Assembly: GCF_003265705.1 (NCBI RefSeq)
Contig: NW_020313044.1
Location: 4,785,399 to 4,849,398 of the forward strand
Source of the DNA: Callorhinus ursinus
Taxonomy: Eukaryota; Chordata; Mammalia; Carnivora; Otariidae
Direction of reading: 5' to 3'
Length of the DNA stretch: 64,000 nt
Shown one piece after another: positions 23,585 through 34,399 of the stretch. The position numbers and the translations under genes were made by a program. A model generated the notes under the pieces. The model did not search any database, had not been told where the DNA came from, and saw only the letters and a program-made list of their open reading frames with translations. Position 1 is the first letter of the stretch. Every line of letters starts with the position of its first letter.

Positions 23585-24484
23585 TCAGAAGGGCTTGTCG
23601 GGTCTGCTGGCCTTGGCGTCCCCGGCGGCCGCCTTGCAGATGACGCTGTTCGTGTGCTTGCAGCGGCACCCAGGGCGGCGCAGGCGGTCGTAGGCGCGCT
23701 GGGCCAGCTTCACGCAGCCAGTGGCCGGCAGGTAGCAGAGCAGGCACGGCAGCACCAGGGACAGGGCGCCCATGAAGGACCAGCGGGCGCAGCAGTTTGA
23801 GTGCGAGCAGGAGCACGGGTGGTCGGCACAGGAGCCCTCGTCATCCTCGTTGGTGCAGTGGTAGAAGACGCCTTGCACCAGGCACATGCAGGTGCCGTAG
23901 TTGACCAGGGTCTGGGCCGAGCACAGGCATTCCTGGTTGCAGACCCAGCAGGAGGGCAGTGTCCGGGGGGATGCGCACTCCTTGCACTTACACTTCCCAC
24001 AGGCCTCGCACAACAAGAAGTGCTTGTCTAGCTCAGGGGGCACCGCCGGGCCCTTGAGGTCCAGGGGCTTGCAGTGGACCACCTTGGGCTGGATGCGCAC
24101 AGCCCTCGGGGAGGCCTGATCAGCCACGGGCGGCGGTGCCATGTGGTCTAAGAGCCGCTGGTCAGAGGATGTGCTGCTGCTGCTGCTGACGGAGCTGGGG
24201 CGCCCGCTGAAGGAGATCCAGTGGTGGGTGACATCCTGGTCACAGCGGGCAGGCGGCGGGGCCAACTCTGGGGCCCCGCCCCGGGTCCGCTTGGGGCCAA
24301 CAGGGGGCACCAGGCCAGGGTTGTCTATGTAGTCGTTCTCCACGTGGCAGGTCTTCATCTGGTCGATGGGGAGGATGGTGAGTGGGTGCTGGAGGCGGCT
24401 GTGGGGCATACGGCTGTCAAGTAGGGGCTGGACCATGACTGAGCTGGGAGTCAAGGGGGCGCTCTGTGGGATCGGGGGCTCCAT
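23585..24484 (-). CDS. SPRY4: Sprouty homolog 4, complete coding region in the last exon
   Basis: The 299-residue product is recognised as SPRY4, a feedback inhibitor of receptor tyrosine kinase to RAS/ERK signalling that acts at the plasma membrane and in the cytoplasm. Near the N terminus the motif ENDYIDNPG carries Tyr52, the family's phospho-tyrosine docking site for CBL and adaptor proteins. A serine run follows at about residues 97-107 (SSVSSSSSTSS), which is typical of Sprouty and Spred proteins. The Cys-rich Sprouty domain covers about residues 159-283 and holds 23 cysteines, starting LLCEACGKCKCKEC; in this family it supports membrane targeting and RAF binding. The end is SRPDKPF followed by TGA. 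The ATG at 24484 was chosen because MEPPIPQSAP matches the known start and gives the family's usual length. The same frame stays open upstream through the acceptor, so a longer form (human has one with about 23 extra residues) is possible if another 5' exon is used; I did not find that exon. No frameshift or internal stop is present. Confidence 0.97.
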   Translation of the reverse strand: MEPPIPQSAPLTPSSVMVQPLLDSRMPHSRLQHPLTILPIDQMKTCHVENDYIDNPGLVPPVGPKRTRGGAPELAPPPARCDQDVTHHWISFSGRPSSVSSSSSTSSDQRLLDHMAPPPVADQASPRAVRIQPKVVHCKPLDLKGPAVPPELDKHFLLCEACGKCKCKECASPRTLPSCWVCNQECLCSAQTLVNYGTCMCLVQGVFYHCTNEDDEGSCADHPCSCSHSNCCARWSFMGALSLVLPCLLCYLPATGCVKLAQRAYDRLRRPGCRCKHTNSVICKAAAGDAKASRPDKPF

Positions 24485-24531
24485 GGGGCTGGAGGTCCTG
24501 GACTGTGCAGAGGAACAGGCTTCTAGGGGCC
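24485..24531 (-). other. SPRY4: SPRY4 last exon, 5' part, with splice acceptor
   Basis: On the minus strand a long pyrimidine tract (about 24533-24570) ends in CCCCCCACCCAG at 24532, giving a strong acceptor with the exon starting at 24531. Forty-seven bases then precede the SPRY4 ATG. They contain no ATG, but read GGCCCCTAG at the very start, which supplies a stop codon to an upstream frame. The base at -3 of the main ATG is C and the base at +4 is G, so the start context lacks the usual purine at -3. Confidence 0.8.
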
Positions 24532-24729
24532 CTGGGTGGGGGGAGGTGGGGAAAAGGAAGAGAGAGTGGATTCCAGGCATCAGTACTTGGCCTGTTAACA
24601 CCCCCACCCCCCCCAACAGGTCCTCGGGAGTACAAATGAAATGGAAACTGGATTCTCTGATTGGACTCTCCAGCATCGAGGCTTAGATGATTAATAATAA
24701 CAATTAATAGTGAGTGGTAGAAACAACAC

Positions 24730-24930
24730 TTATTCAGCACTTAATGAGCCACACACTCTGCTAAGCACCATATATATTACGTCATTGACACGTCACTCTA
24801 AAACGTAACTACTATGATTATCCCTTCTGTAGTTACAGAAAACGAAGGTTCAAAATAACTTGCCCAAAGGTACACAAAACTATCAACAGAACTCAGCAGG
24901 AGTTCAAACCTAGCCCGACCAACTCATTCT
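24730..24930 (-). repeat. MIR copy in the SPRY4 intron
   Basis: ACTATGATTATCCCTTCTGT, AATAACTTGCCCAAAGGTAC and AGGAGTTCAAACCTAGCCCG are the reverse MIR core and tRNA-like part. The copy starts about 200 bases upstream of the coding exon. Confidence 0.6.
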
Positions 24931-24959
24931 TGCAACGGCTGTGAAATATGTTCTATTTT

Positions 24960-25160
24960 TAAGATAGATGGCTCAGTGGTTATAAACACAGGCTCTGGAA
25001 TCAGATCCAAGTTTGAATTCTCACCCCCTGCCTAACAATGTTGCCATAAATAAGGTTCTGTAACCTTTATGCCTGCCTTAGTTTTGTCATCTCTAAAATG
25101 GGTTCTTGTGAGGATTAAATGAGAAAATGCTATCCAGTACCTAGCATCTTGCCTGCCAGT
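24960..25160 (+). repeat. MIR copy in the SPRY4 intron
   Basis: CACAGGCTCTGGAATCAGAT, TTTTGTCATCTCTAAAATGG and TTGTGAGGATTAAATGAGAA are in MIR order. It faces the minus-strand MIR just to its left, so the two form an inverted pair. Confidence 0.7.
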
Positions 25161-28149
25161 AATCTTGTCACTATTCCAGAGAGCGTCAGCTTAGATTTCC
25201 TGAACACCCAAAGGACTGTGTGCCAGGCATTGTGCTGAGGATGTAGTGACCATGACAGATAGCCCCTGTAAGCTGCCATGGAGTGTACCAGCTGGATAAA
25301 CAAGTCTTTATTTCACACAGTCACAAGAGAAGGAAGGGCTGTACGGGATACCTGCACATCCAGGATATTAACTTAGTACCACCACTTCTAAGAGCAGCAA
25401 CCTCCAGTGGCTAATAACCCCTGGCTAGGGGCACTTCTGACAACTTGGATGGGAAATCCTCTAGAGGGGCACTCACATCACCCATTTCCAAGTGCTGAGC
25501 TGAACATTCAGCCTAAATGCTATTTACTAGAATAGCTAAGCCAACTCTGGATCAGTTTCTAATTTCACCAAGAGAGTGCAATTTTAAGTTGGAATCCCGC
25601 CAGAGATTCAACTGCAGTGCCTGACACGGAACCCCAGGAAGTCACTTAAATCAAAGAGCGGAAACGACTTGGTTCAAATTTAGAAAGTGCACATTGTTTT
25701 CTATTAGAAGTGCCATTTCCTCGCCTGCTGACCTTTACATTCGGAATTCAGCTGGAGATCAATTTAAAGAAATAGCAGCAGAAGGCCAAGACCTCTGCCC
25801 AAGGGGACACAATTTGGAATCCAAGAGAAAGATTAGACTCTGGGAAGAGTCCACTAGGGGGTAGGGGTGTGAGACAGAACAAGGTGCGGATAGAAGGGAA
25901 AGATAATGGTCTTAAAAAAAACACACACAAAAAAACAGACCACTGAATAAATGTGTTATGGGGTAGAGTTTGGTAAATGCCTTTTCATGATGCTAATGAT
26001 GTACTCATTAGGAGAGTGCCTCTGCTGTGCCTGTGCCTCTGCTGTGAGGTTCATCTGGCCTAAGAGGTAATGCTAAGAAGAGGGCGGGGGTTGACAGGTT
26101 TCCATTTCCAGTTAATCCCCTGCCCCTCCAGACTGGGTACACAGTTGGCCTATCCCGGTACTCCAATCACAGGAATGACACCTTGCCCCAGGTAACTCAT
26201 TCATACTTATCAATGTCTACACTGAGGAATGGTTGCGGAGGGGGGGGGAGGTGCAGGCATTCAGGGTAACTCATTTATACTCCCCTACTTGGAAACAATA
26301 TTTGATCAGAAATGGTGAAATTGTTGGGGGAAGGGCTTCTATAGATGCTTTCTGACCTGTCTAAAAGAAAGAGCTAGCTCTAGATGCAAAGTTCATGAAG
26401 GGGATAAAAGGGAACTTTACCCGCTTTTACGACAGGGTTCTCATCTGTATTTCATCTATACTGCAAATGCAAAAAAAGCATCAAGTCTTTTCCATAAGGC
26501 TCAGTGCTCAGTCAACTGATATTTCCCATTTGCACAGGGCATGTATTATTGGCTTTGCTCCCATGGCTCTACCTACTTAAAAGATTCTGGGACTTCTGTG
26601 CGGTTTTTCTCATGTGGGAGAAAGTCTGCCTAATGGCAACACCTGCCTCCCATCTCCACACTCCCTCCAGAGGAAAGGAGAGCATCTTCTTCAAATGGCA
26701 GACTTCCCTGTAGCACAGTTAGCCTTAAGTGTCTGGAACTTCTGCCACCAAGAATGGTCATTTACCAAGGCAGCCTCTTATAGGGACCCTGTAGTCAGGG
26801 CTGGATGGGGGTGATGTCAAATATGCATCTACGGAGAGGGGTTTTTCCAAGGATCCAGCCAACCGTGGGGCAGAACTTTAGGGAATGCTATCTCAGCCCA
26901 CTTATTCTGTGCAGGGGCTCCAAAGCTCCAAAATAAGTGGGTTTCGGGTCAACAGACAAGGATTAGGAACTTTGCCTGGAGGAAAAGGTGTGACTGGGCA
27001 CAAGAAGGGAAAATGCTGACGGAGGCAAAGGATGAGACTCTCTGGCACCAGCCAAGAGGTGTCTCAGCCTGAACCCCTACCCCAGACAAAGACAATGTGA
27101 TTCCCTTATTCCAGAAGCTTGGGTCACGACTGCTCAGGGTCTTGCCCCATGTAGTTGGGCTTTTGTCTCTTAGGACTAGGCTAGGGACTTGCCATGCTGT
27201 TAGAAAAAGTAAGGGGAAAGAAGAAAATTATCCACTCTTCTTCCTAGTTCTATTCCTGGGATTCTTCAAAACAGCCACATTTTTTTTGTGGGTAAAACAA
27301 AAGGCATGGGCAATGCTCAAGGATTTTAATAGGCCCTGAAATCAGAAGGCACATTCATGGAAAATTCCCACCAGGATGCCAGGGTGGGCGCAGCGCCTGC
27401 AGGCAATGGGATGTTGGCCTTAGCAGACTCCCATCACCCTCCAGAGGTAGCTGTCAACATCTGGACTTGGAGCTGGGGCCAGACATGGGGGTGGGAGCTT
27501 GGTCCATGATGACTCAGCTCTCTTGGGACATGCTCCATCCAAGATGGCTCCAGCAGGCATATTCCAAAATGCATCTTCCCTATCATAACCCTGATGTCGG
27601 ATTCCATCCGGCCACTAGCTCAGCAAAAACCAGTGGCTGGCTCAGAGTTGCAGTGCTCAAAACCCTCCTCAAGCCTCATTGCCTTACCGCCCCATTAGCG
27701 GGGACTTCCACAGGAGGGTAGAATTCATTTGGCTGACCAAGAAAAACTACTTCCTGAGCAGCCTGTTTGATAACCCCTCAGCATAGCTAAATGAGGTCTC
27801 AAAAAAAACCCCAACCCTCAGTTGGTTTAGAAGATCAATCTCTACTCACTGGGACACACCGGGCCTCCAGCCTAAGCAATGCTGAGGAACTTAAGTGCAG
27901 TTTAATATGTACTCTGCTTCCCCTGCAAGGAAGGAAGAGATTTATAATATAAATAGGGGAGAGGAGGCTTTGCCTCATTTAGGCTCTTTGGAAGACTGAT
28001 GGCCAATTTGGAAGACTGTGGACAGAGAAACAAAGCCAGCACTCCACTTAGAGAAGCACCACTATCGAGTTTTAGGCGGCATTATTATGGATTAGCATAA
28101 GGAAAGGAAACTTTTACCTCCACTCCCAACTTCTCATAATAAAGAATAA

Positions 28150-28370
28150 TAATTGTGGAAGCAGCTAATATTTATGAAACATATTCATGTCAGGCCGTCT
28201 GTGCTAAGCCCTCAGCGATTTTCTCATTTAATCCTCACACCATCACCTTGGAGAGTAACACCCATTTTGCAAGGAAGAAATGAAGAACAAAGGGTCATAA
28301 TGCGGCTAAGTGATTACAGCACGATATGAACCCGACAGCAAAGGCTCCAGAGCCTGCCACCTCAACCCCA
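28150..28370 (-). repeat. MIR copy in the SPRY4 intron
   Basis: TTTCTCATTTAATCCTCACA, then CACCCATTTTGCAAGGAAGA and GGCTAAGTGATTACAG, is a reverse MIR core. Confidence 0.6.
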
Positions 28371-31300
28371 CAGTCCTGACTTAACAGTAATGTCTGGGTA
28401 TTCGGGTGAAGGCAGGGAAGCCCCGATCACTTTCACCGCCAAGAACTCTATTGGTTCCCCAGTCTGCCACCAGCCCTCTCAGGGAGCCTCATCAAGCCAT
28501 TCGCGGGGCTCTTAACCAAACCAGCAGGGAAATGAAACCAGACAGGGGTTACATTAGATTGCGCCCTCCACCGCCCCGTTGAGGGAATTCTCACTGTGCA
28601 GAGTGGAGGCTGGTGGCGGAGGTGGGGGGGTGTTGAAATCTGTCATTACAGGAAGGCCCAGAGCTCAAGTTACCTTGGCTTCCAATTCAGTTTTCTTTAC
28701 CATCCCTTCTGTCACCTCATACACCGCGGCTTTACTAAGTGTGTTCATTTTTAGTTTTAGTTTTTTTTTTTTTTAAAGTCTCACTTGTAGGATCTCACCA
28801 CAAAGCAGTCTCTTAAAGAAGTCCTGACATGGGAGGGAATTCCCTCTCCTCTCTCCTACAAAGCTGAACTTAAGGGTCCCTAGGGCACATTCTCAGATGG
28901 GGCTTTCTGTTCCAGGTCTGTAGGGAAGGGAGGGAGGGGCCTGAGTAAGAGGGAGCCAGAAGCCAGTCCTAGAATACTGAATCAGCAGGATATCGCAAAG
29001 CCCAGAGCACATACACTCCTGTCTTTGCCACTTGGCGGTCTGTGGTCTGTGGCCTGTGTACCTATGGGAGGGGCTGTGAGGTCAGGATGCAGACCTCACA
29101 AGGTGGGCAGGCTGAAAAGAACCAAGGGGTGTGTTAAAGGTCCACGCCACCCACCCACCTCTTCCCCTTGACTTACCCTGGGAAGAGGAGTTGGGAAATA
29201 CTTGGAAAACCTGACAGCTGTGCTTTCACACCTAGAGGTCAGCACATGACAGACTGGTGAGAGGCTCGGAATGAATGGGCCATTTCTGCACTGCTCCATT
29301 CAGTCTTGGCAGGTCCTCCCAGGAAAAGGGTTGTTTAACCCTTTTATCAGTTCAGAAGACAAGGTTTCTAGGCTGCCAGGGATCCCGCCCCCCACTACCA
29401 CTTGGTTCTTTGTGACAACAGCCCAGTTTAGTTAATTAAACTCCAGCCAAATAATGACTTATTGCTTCAAAAAGACTTTAAAAGGTGTTTTGGGGGTGGT
29501 GGTGGTGAGGAAAGCCAGGGACCTGCCTTCCCTACACCCCACTGAGGAAAACCATCTCTGCATCTCTGCAGAGAACAAAGCATTGATGCAGCGGGATTTG
29601 TCAGAGAATCCTTGCTGCTCCCCCACCCCTCTCCAGCACCAGCACTACGGGGCTCACCTCTGGGTGTAATCCGTTAGAGATCACAAAAGAAAGCAGCTGC
29701 TTCTCATCCCTTTGTCCCATTACCAGCTAGCAGTTCCCAACCCTCTCCTCTTACTCATCCACAACCAGTCAGCTGAGCGCCAAAGCCCCAGCACAAGGAC
29801 TAGCGGGAGGGGTCTTGCTGTAGTTGGCTCTGGGCTGTTCTACCTGGCTTTAAATGTTGGTTTCTTTCATTGGTTATCTGCTCAGATCCCCTTAAAGAGA
29901 TACTAGAAATCACAGTTTGGGAACTCCTGGCCCACATCAAAGTTTGGAGGGGCCCCGCTCACTGACACCAAGATAATTTGTCTCACCACCCTCCACCAGA
30001 GATTTCTAAGAGATTCTAATAATAGATTCCTAATAATAGATTTTAGTTTATTCCTGGGATGGGGCAGGAGATGACTGCCCTCTCCTCCCAACCAGAAAAA
30101 GAAAGACTACCGGACAAGGGAAGCCACTCTTCTGCAAATGGCCACCTGCCCCAGAAGGGCCTCTTCCCTTCTCCACTAGATCCAGCACATCTGTGCTCCC
30201 TCCCCAGTGCCCTTGCTTCCTCCACTGACTGTCCTTGGAAAGAACAATCACTATTACAGCTGAATGGTGGAGCCTCTTAAGTCCAGCCACATGTCCCGGG
30301 ATACATTCCCAGCCTTGTCAGCTGTCCGGATCCACAGGGTGGCCCCAGACCCCTTGAGAGCCAAGAATACCCCATAATCTAACCTCATGCAGCTCCGGTG
30401 TAGGAAGTGGCTCCCTTAGAACCAGGTCCTCATTGAGGTGCCCAGCCTAGCCCCCTTGGGAAGTTTCTTTCCTTCACCCCTCCCCGACTCTGCAGATGGA
30501 GAGACTAAGGCCCAAGCTTAGCAGGTTTCCTAGCTACTCATCTGCTCTGACCTGGCCCCTAGCTTGGTCTGAAAGGAGTAATAGTTTTCTGTATGTTGCT
30601 CTTCATCACCTTCTTCCTCTGGCTCTTTTGAAAGACCAAAAATATATTCCAACAGGTCACTGCTTTCCCTTCTATCAGGGAGATCCAGGTTTGCCCTGAG
30701 ATGGAACCTTTCCACTCTTGCCCATTAGCCCTTTCCTTAAGAACACTTTCATATCTACATCCCAAATCCAAATTTTTCAACTGTGTCCCTAAATCCAGCT
30801 TTGTGCAAGACTCCTTGAAGTTTTCCTCACAAGGGAACTTCTAACTCCGAAGCGACAACGTGACAGGCACTCTGGAGTCAGAACCAGATTAAATGCCTTA
30901 ACGCTCTTAAGAACACTGAACTTCTCTGACTAAAGAAAGGGGGCTCCTTTCCAAACCTCCTTGGTACAAACATCTGGGTCCTACCCAAGAGGATGGCCTG
31001 AGGAAAGAAAAATGCTTGTGGGGCCCCCACATCTGGGGCTAGATGTCACACCAAGGGGCTAGCATCAGGAATTGGATGCCAAGTCCCCATGTGTTATCCC
31101 AAAGTATCAAACCGCAGAGCAGTACCCCTTCAAGGGCCACTTTTGAAGGTGTTAATGAGTGTTTTTTCCTCCCTTTATTTTTAAATCACTCACTTTCAAA
31201 TTTTGCTTTGAAAGGCTGCCTTCATTTGTTATTCAAGTCAGCCACACCTCTGGGTAAAGACTAAGTCAGTCAGGTTTCCCAGAGTGGGAGTGGGGGGGGT

Positions 31301-33670
31301 GGGGATGGAGGTGGAGGAGTGACTAAATATGCTGGACAGAGGGTGGAATACCTATTCTGGAAGGATTAAAACAAAAATGGCATCTGTAAGCTCCAAATGA
31401 TCACCAGTTTCTGTCCTGCTTAGCCAGGAATCATTCTAGTCTATGTGTTCGGTCTCCTCCCACCAAGCCTAACCAAAGCTTTAAGGAAATGTTGTCATTT
31501 CAGAATGATGGTAATCTGGAAAAGGTCGTGGGAATGAGGAGGATTTCCACTCCACAAAAAGAGGAATGACTCCTGGGTTCAGAATCTAAAAAAGGAAAAT
31601 AAGAGATGTCTTATGAAAGTCTTCCTCACCCTAACTGACCAACATTTGTCCATCATGGATATTTCAGAAATATGCCATCAAAATGCCTCCTACCAGGCAC
31701 TGGCCAAACGTAGCATCTCAGTTGGTCATTGTGTGCACTGCTCACATTAATGGATTTACCTGAAGCCTGCTGGCAAGCGAGGTTGCTCCCAAGGGCTGGC
31801 AAAGAGAGGAAACTGGATTTCACACTGGACAAATCTACATCTTTCCCACCCTTCTGCTGAAACAGAGCTAAAGGAGTCAACTGCAGCCTTCCCTTTCCTC
31901 GTCCACCCCACAACCACGGACTAAAGGAAAAAAAAAACTGAACAATTCAGACGTTTATGCTCCATTCATGTAAAGATCCAGAGAACTCTAAACATTGTGA
32001 AATCACTAGTGCAATATTGGGTAGGGCCGCAGGCCAGACTGAGCTTATTAAGAGATTGATAAGGCCGTATTTCCTAAATGCTCTAGGCCTTCACCTTCCA
32101 GCTTTGTATGCCCGAGAGGCTTGTCAGAAAGATTGGAGAGCCCTGGTCAGCTAATGAGACAGGCATGCACTTGCTCCTGCCCCTCCCCAAACGGGAGATC
32201 ATCACACCACTGATTTGGAGGCCGGAAAGTGGGGGTTCCCACTGGATCTGGGCACCCCACTGAGCCCACACCTTTCCTTTCAACGTTAACCATGCTTGGG
32301 GGTTCCCAGAGACTCTGCGCCAGAACACAGCCTCCTGCCCTCACCCAGCCTTGGCAACATGGACGCCCATCCAGCAGCTGGTGAATCAGGCAGCCAGCAG
32401 CTCTCCCCTCTAATCACCACCATACAGCCCCACCGGCCCAGTTTGCTTCTCTGGCTGTCGCTCAGCCGTCAAGCCATGCAACCATTTTCGTCTCTCTTGC
32501 CTTCTCTGCCCACAACCCCCAGCCCCAATCAAAGAGAATTGAGAAATCATCTTCTTGCACAAGAGCAGCTACTGTCTAAATGCTTTTTGATCGTCTGCAT
32601 GGAGGGGGAACTGGGCACAGCCCTGGCCCCAGTGATGAAGCCAAGCTCCAGCTGCCCTGGCTGCCCAAACCCGCCTTTGCCCCCCTTCTTTACCCCTTTG
32701 GTCTTAGAGATTCAGAATTTTCAGAACGTACCGTCTCTCTATTTCTCTCTTCTCGGTGATGTCAACCTGGTACCACCAAGAAGGAGGGAAAGCGGGAACC
32801 TTATCTCTCCTACGCATGCAACCTCTTTCTCCAGCTCCCACACGCCTGGCGTTATGTAAACGCACCTTCAGCCCCCACCACAGCCCCAGCGCGGCCGGGC
32901 CCCGGGGCCCGGCACACTCAGTGCCCGGAGAAGGGAGGCACGAGGAGCCCGAGGGGCCTCTGGCCCTGCAGAGGCCGGGGAAGGGAAAGACAACTGCGAG
33001 GCATGCACAGCATAAAATGCAGCAACAGATCAAAGGTCAGACGGCGAGGAACGCCTCGCCAAAGACAGGGAGTAGAAATGCCCAGTCCCGAGCCATCTCG
33101 GTGCTGACCATCGAGGAGGAGGCAGAAGGGTAGAAAACCCAGTCCGTCACGGCTCCAAAGGGAAAAGAAAAACCTACGTCGAGCATAGGCCGCTGCAGTG
33201 GGCTGGGGAGATCTGGGCAGAGCTGGCACCGTGGGCACGGAGCCCGGGGTGGGCAAGGTGCCCAGGGCAAAAGCGCCCGCCGGACCCAAAAGGTGGCTCC
33301 TGATCGAGCCTAGAGCCTCCCATTCCAACGCTCGAGGCGGGTGGTGGCAGGAGGAAAGAAACCAGGCCAGAAGGAAACTCCCGGGACACGCACGGGGCTT
33401 CCTGAGTCGCAGAGTGGGGAAGTCGGGCTTGGCAGTGCCCCGGGGTCGGAAACTCTGGTGCCAGGCTGTGAACACCCCCGGCGCCGTGCTGGCCCAGCCG
33501 AGGGCGTCAGGGAGCTGCGGCACACCGCAGCGGCTCGAGGAGGCGCAGGGAGAGGGAAGGAACACTGAGGCGCGCTTAGAAATAGCGCACCATTTGCCCC
33601 AGCCGGAGGGGGAGTCGTGTCGCGACTCAGAGGGGGTACTTTCGGATCCCGAAACCGGCCAGGGACTTAC

Positions 33671-33697
33671 TTTGAAGAGCCGCAGAACCACAAGCAT
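33671..33697 (-). other. First part of a predicted SPRY4 upstream ORF
   Basis: The ATG at 33697 opens MLVVLRLFK in the last 27 bases of exon 1. If exon 1 is spliced directly to the coding exon, the frame continues as GGC CCC TAG and ends after 11 codons, 38 bases before the SPRY4 ATG. The context has G at -3 and C at +4, which is moderate. It depends on no other exon being inserted. Confidence 0.45.
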
Positions 33698-33870
33698 TGC
33701 TCCACGCCTGTGTAAATCCCCGAACCCGGGCGGGTCAGACGCCGCTGTTCACGCAGACGTCGGCGGGAGAAACCGATAGGACTCCTTGCGCACCGCAGGG
33801 CCAGCTCCGCGCTGTCAGCTCCTCTTGCTGCCTCCGCGGCGGTGTTGCAACCACTGCCTGGGAAAATGGC
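33671..33870 (-). other. SPRY4: SPRY4 first exon (5' UTR), start approximate
   Basis: A consensus donor is present on the minus strand: exon end GCTCTTCAAA, then GTAAGTCCC at 33670. The exon lies in a CpG island about 9.1 kb upstream of the coding exon, matching the layout of the human gene. The 5' end is not fixed by sequence. TATA-like CATAAAAAA words at 33879-33871 and 33985-33977 suggest starts near 33840-33850 or about 33950. The exon contains one ATG at 33697-33695 that opens a short upstream frame. Confidence 0.55.
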
Positions 33871-34120
33871 TTTTTTATGAATGGGAGGGAAGGGAGCTCC
33901 AGTGCGCACGCGCTCCGTTCACGATTCTATGAATGGGTGGGCACAAGAGACCCCGCGGGCGCATGCGCCGAGCTCCTTTTTTTATGAATGGGGGGCCGGA
34001 AAAGAACTTAACCCCTGGTTGCTGGGGCTGACTCTAGCTCCTCCAGAGGCCGTCGTTCTTTTACAAAAAGGGGTGGAGGTTGTTGTTGTCTTTTTTTTTT
34101 TTTTTTTTTTTAATGAATGG
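33871..34120. promoter_or_regulatory. Four-copy ATGAATGG promoter repeat with NRF1-type sites
   Basis: ATGAATGG occurs at 33877, 33929, 33984 and 34113 (start positions within a base or two). Three of the four follow a T-rich run and all are followed by G-rich sequence. Between the first three copies lie GTGCGCACGCGC (33902-33913) and GCGCATGCGCC (33959-33969), both of NRF1 type. Spacing of the first three copies is about 52 and 55 bases. On the minus strand the repeat reads CCATTCATAAAAAA, which could act as a TATA-like element. Confidence 0.6.
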
Positions 34121-34399
34121 AGGGCGGCGGCGACTGCTGCAGCTGGCTCAGCTGCGCGGGCTGTACCCCCTCCCAGCCTGCGAGAGGAGGTAAAGGCCAC
34201 CTTCACGCCACTGCGGGCCTGGGCAGAAACCGTCAGTGTCGTTACGGGGCGGGGGGCACTGCGGCCTCTGAATCCTGGGTCGAGTGCTGGGGGGGGAGGA
34301 CTCACCTAGATCGGGGGATCTCGACCCGCCGCAGGGGTGGGGGGCGGGGCGGGAGACGGGAAGACCCTTGCGGGGGGCCTTATCTTTCTCTAGCCTAGG

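Larger units (their letters stand above)
24532..33670 (-). other. SPRY4: SPRY4 intron region between first exon and coding exon
   Basis: The interval of 9.1 kb runs from donor GTAAGT (33670-33665) to the acceptor at 24532. It contains MIR copies near 24.73-25.16 kb and 28.15-28.37 kb, short C/G homopolymers, and no Can-SINE or L1 that I can see. Human SPRY4 has an extra small 5' exon and an intronic lncRNA (SPRY4-IT1); neither could be located by eye, so this interval may hide one more exon. Open frames here have no recognisable domains. Confidence 0.7.

Noticed and set aside
23082..23693. 203-codon plus-strand open frame
   Set aside because: It overlaps the SPRY4 3' UTR and coding exon antisense. 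Its content is Gly/Arg/Pro-rich from GC-rich DNA and no domain is seen.
26660..26690. Possible alternative SPRY4 exon encoding MLSFPL (minus strand at 26687)
   Set aside because: It resembles the start of the longer human form, but no donor follows in the phase needed to join the coding exon.
32296..32859. 187-codon plus-strand frame
   Set aside because: Low-complexity Pro/Ser content at the edge of the CpG island and antisense to the SPRY4 intron.
32918..33697. 259-codon minus-strand open frame over SPRY4 exon 1 and intron
   Set aside because: It reads straight through a consensus donor into intron 1 inside a CpG island. Only its first nine codons are kept, as a uORF candidate.
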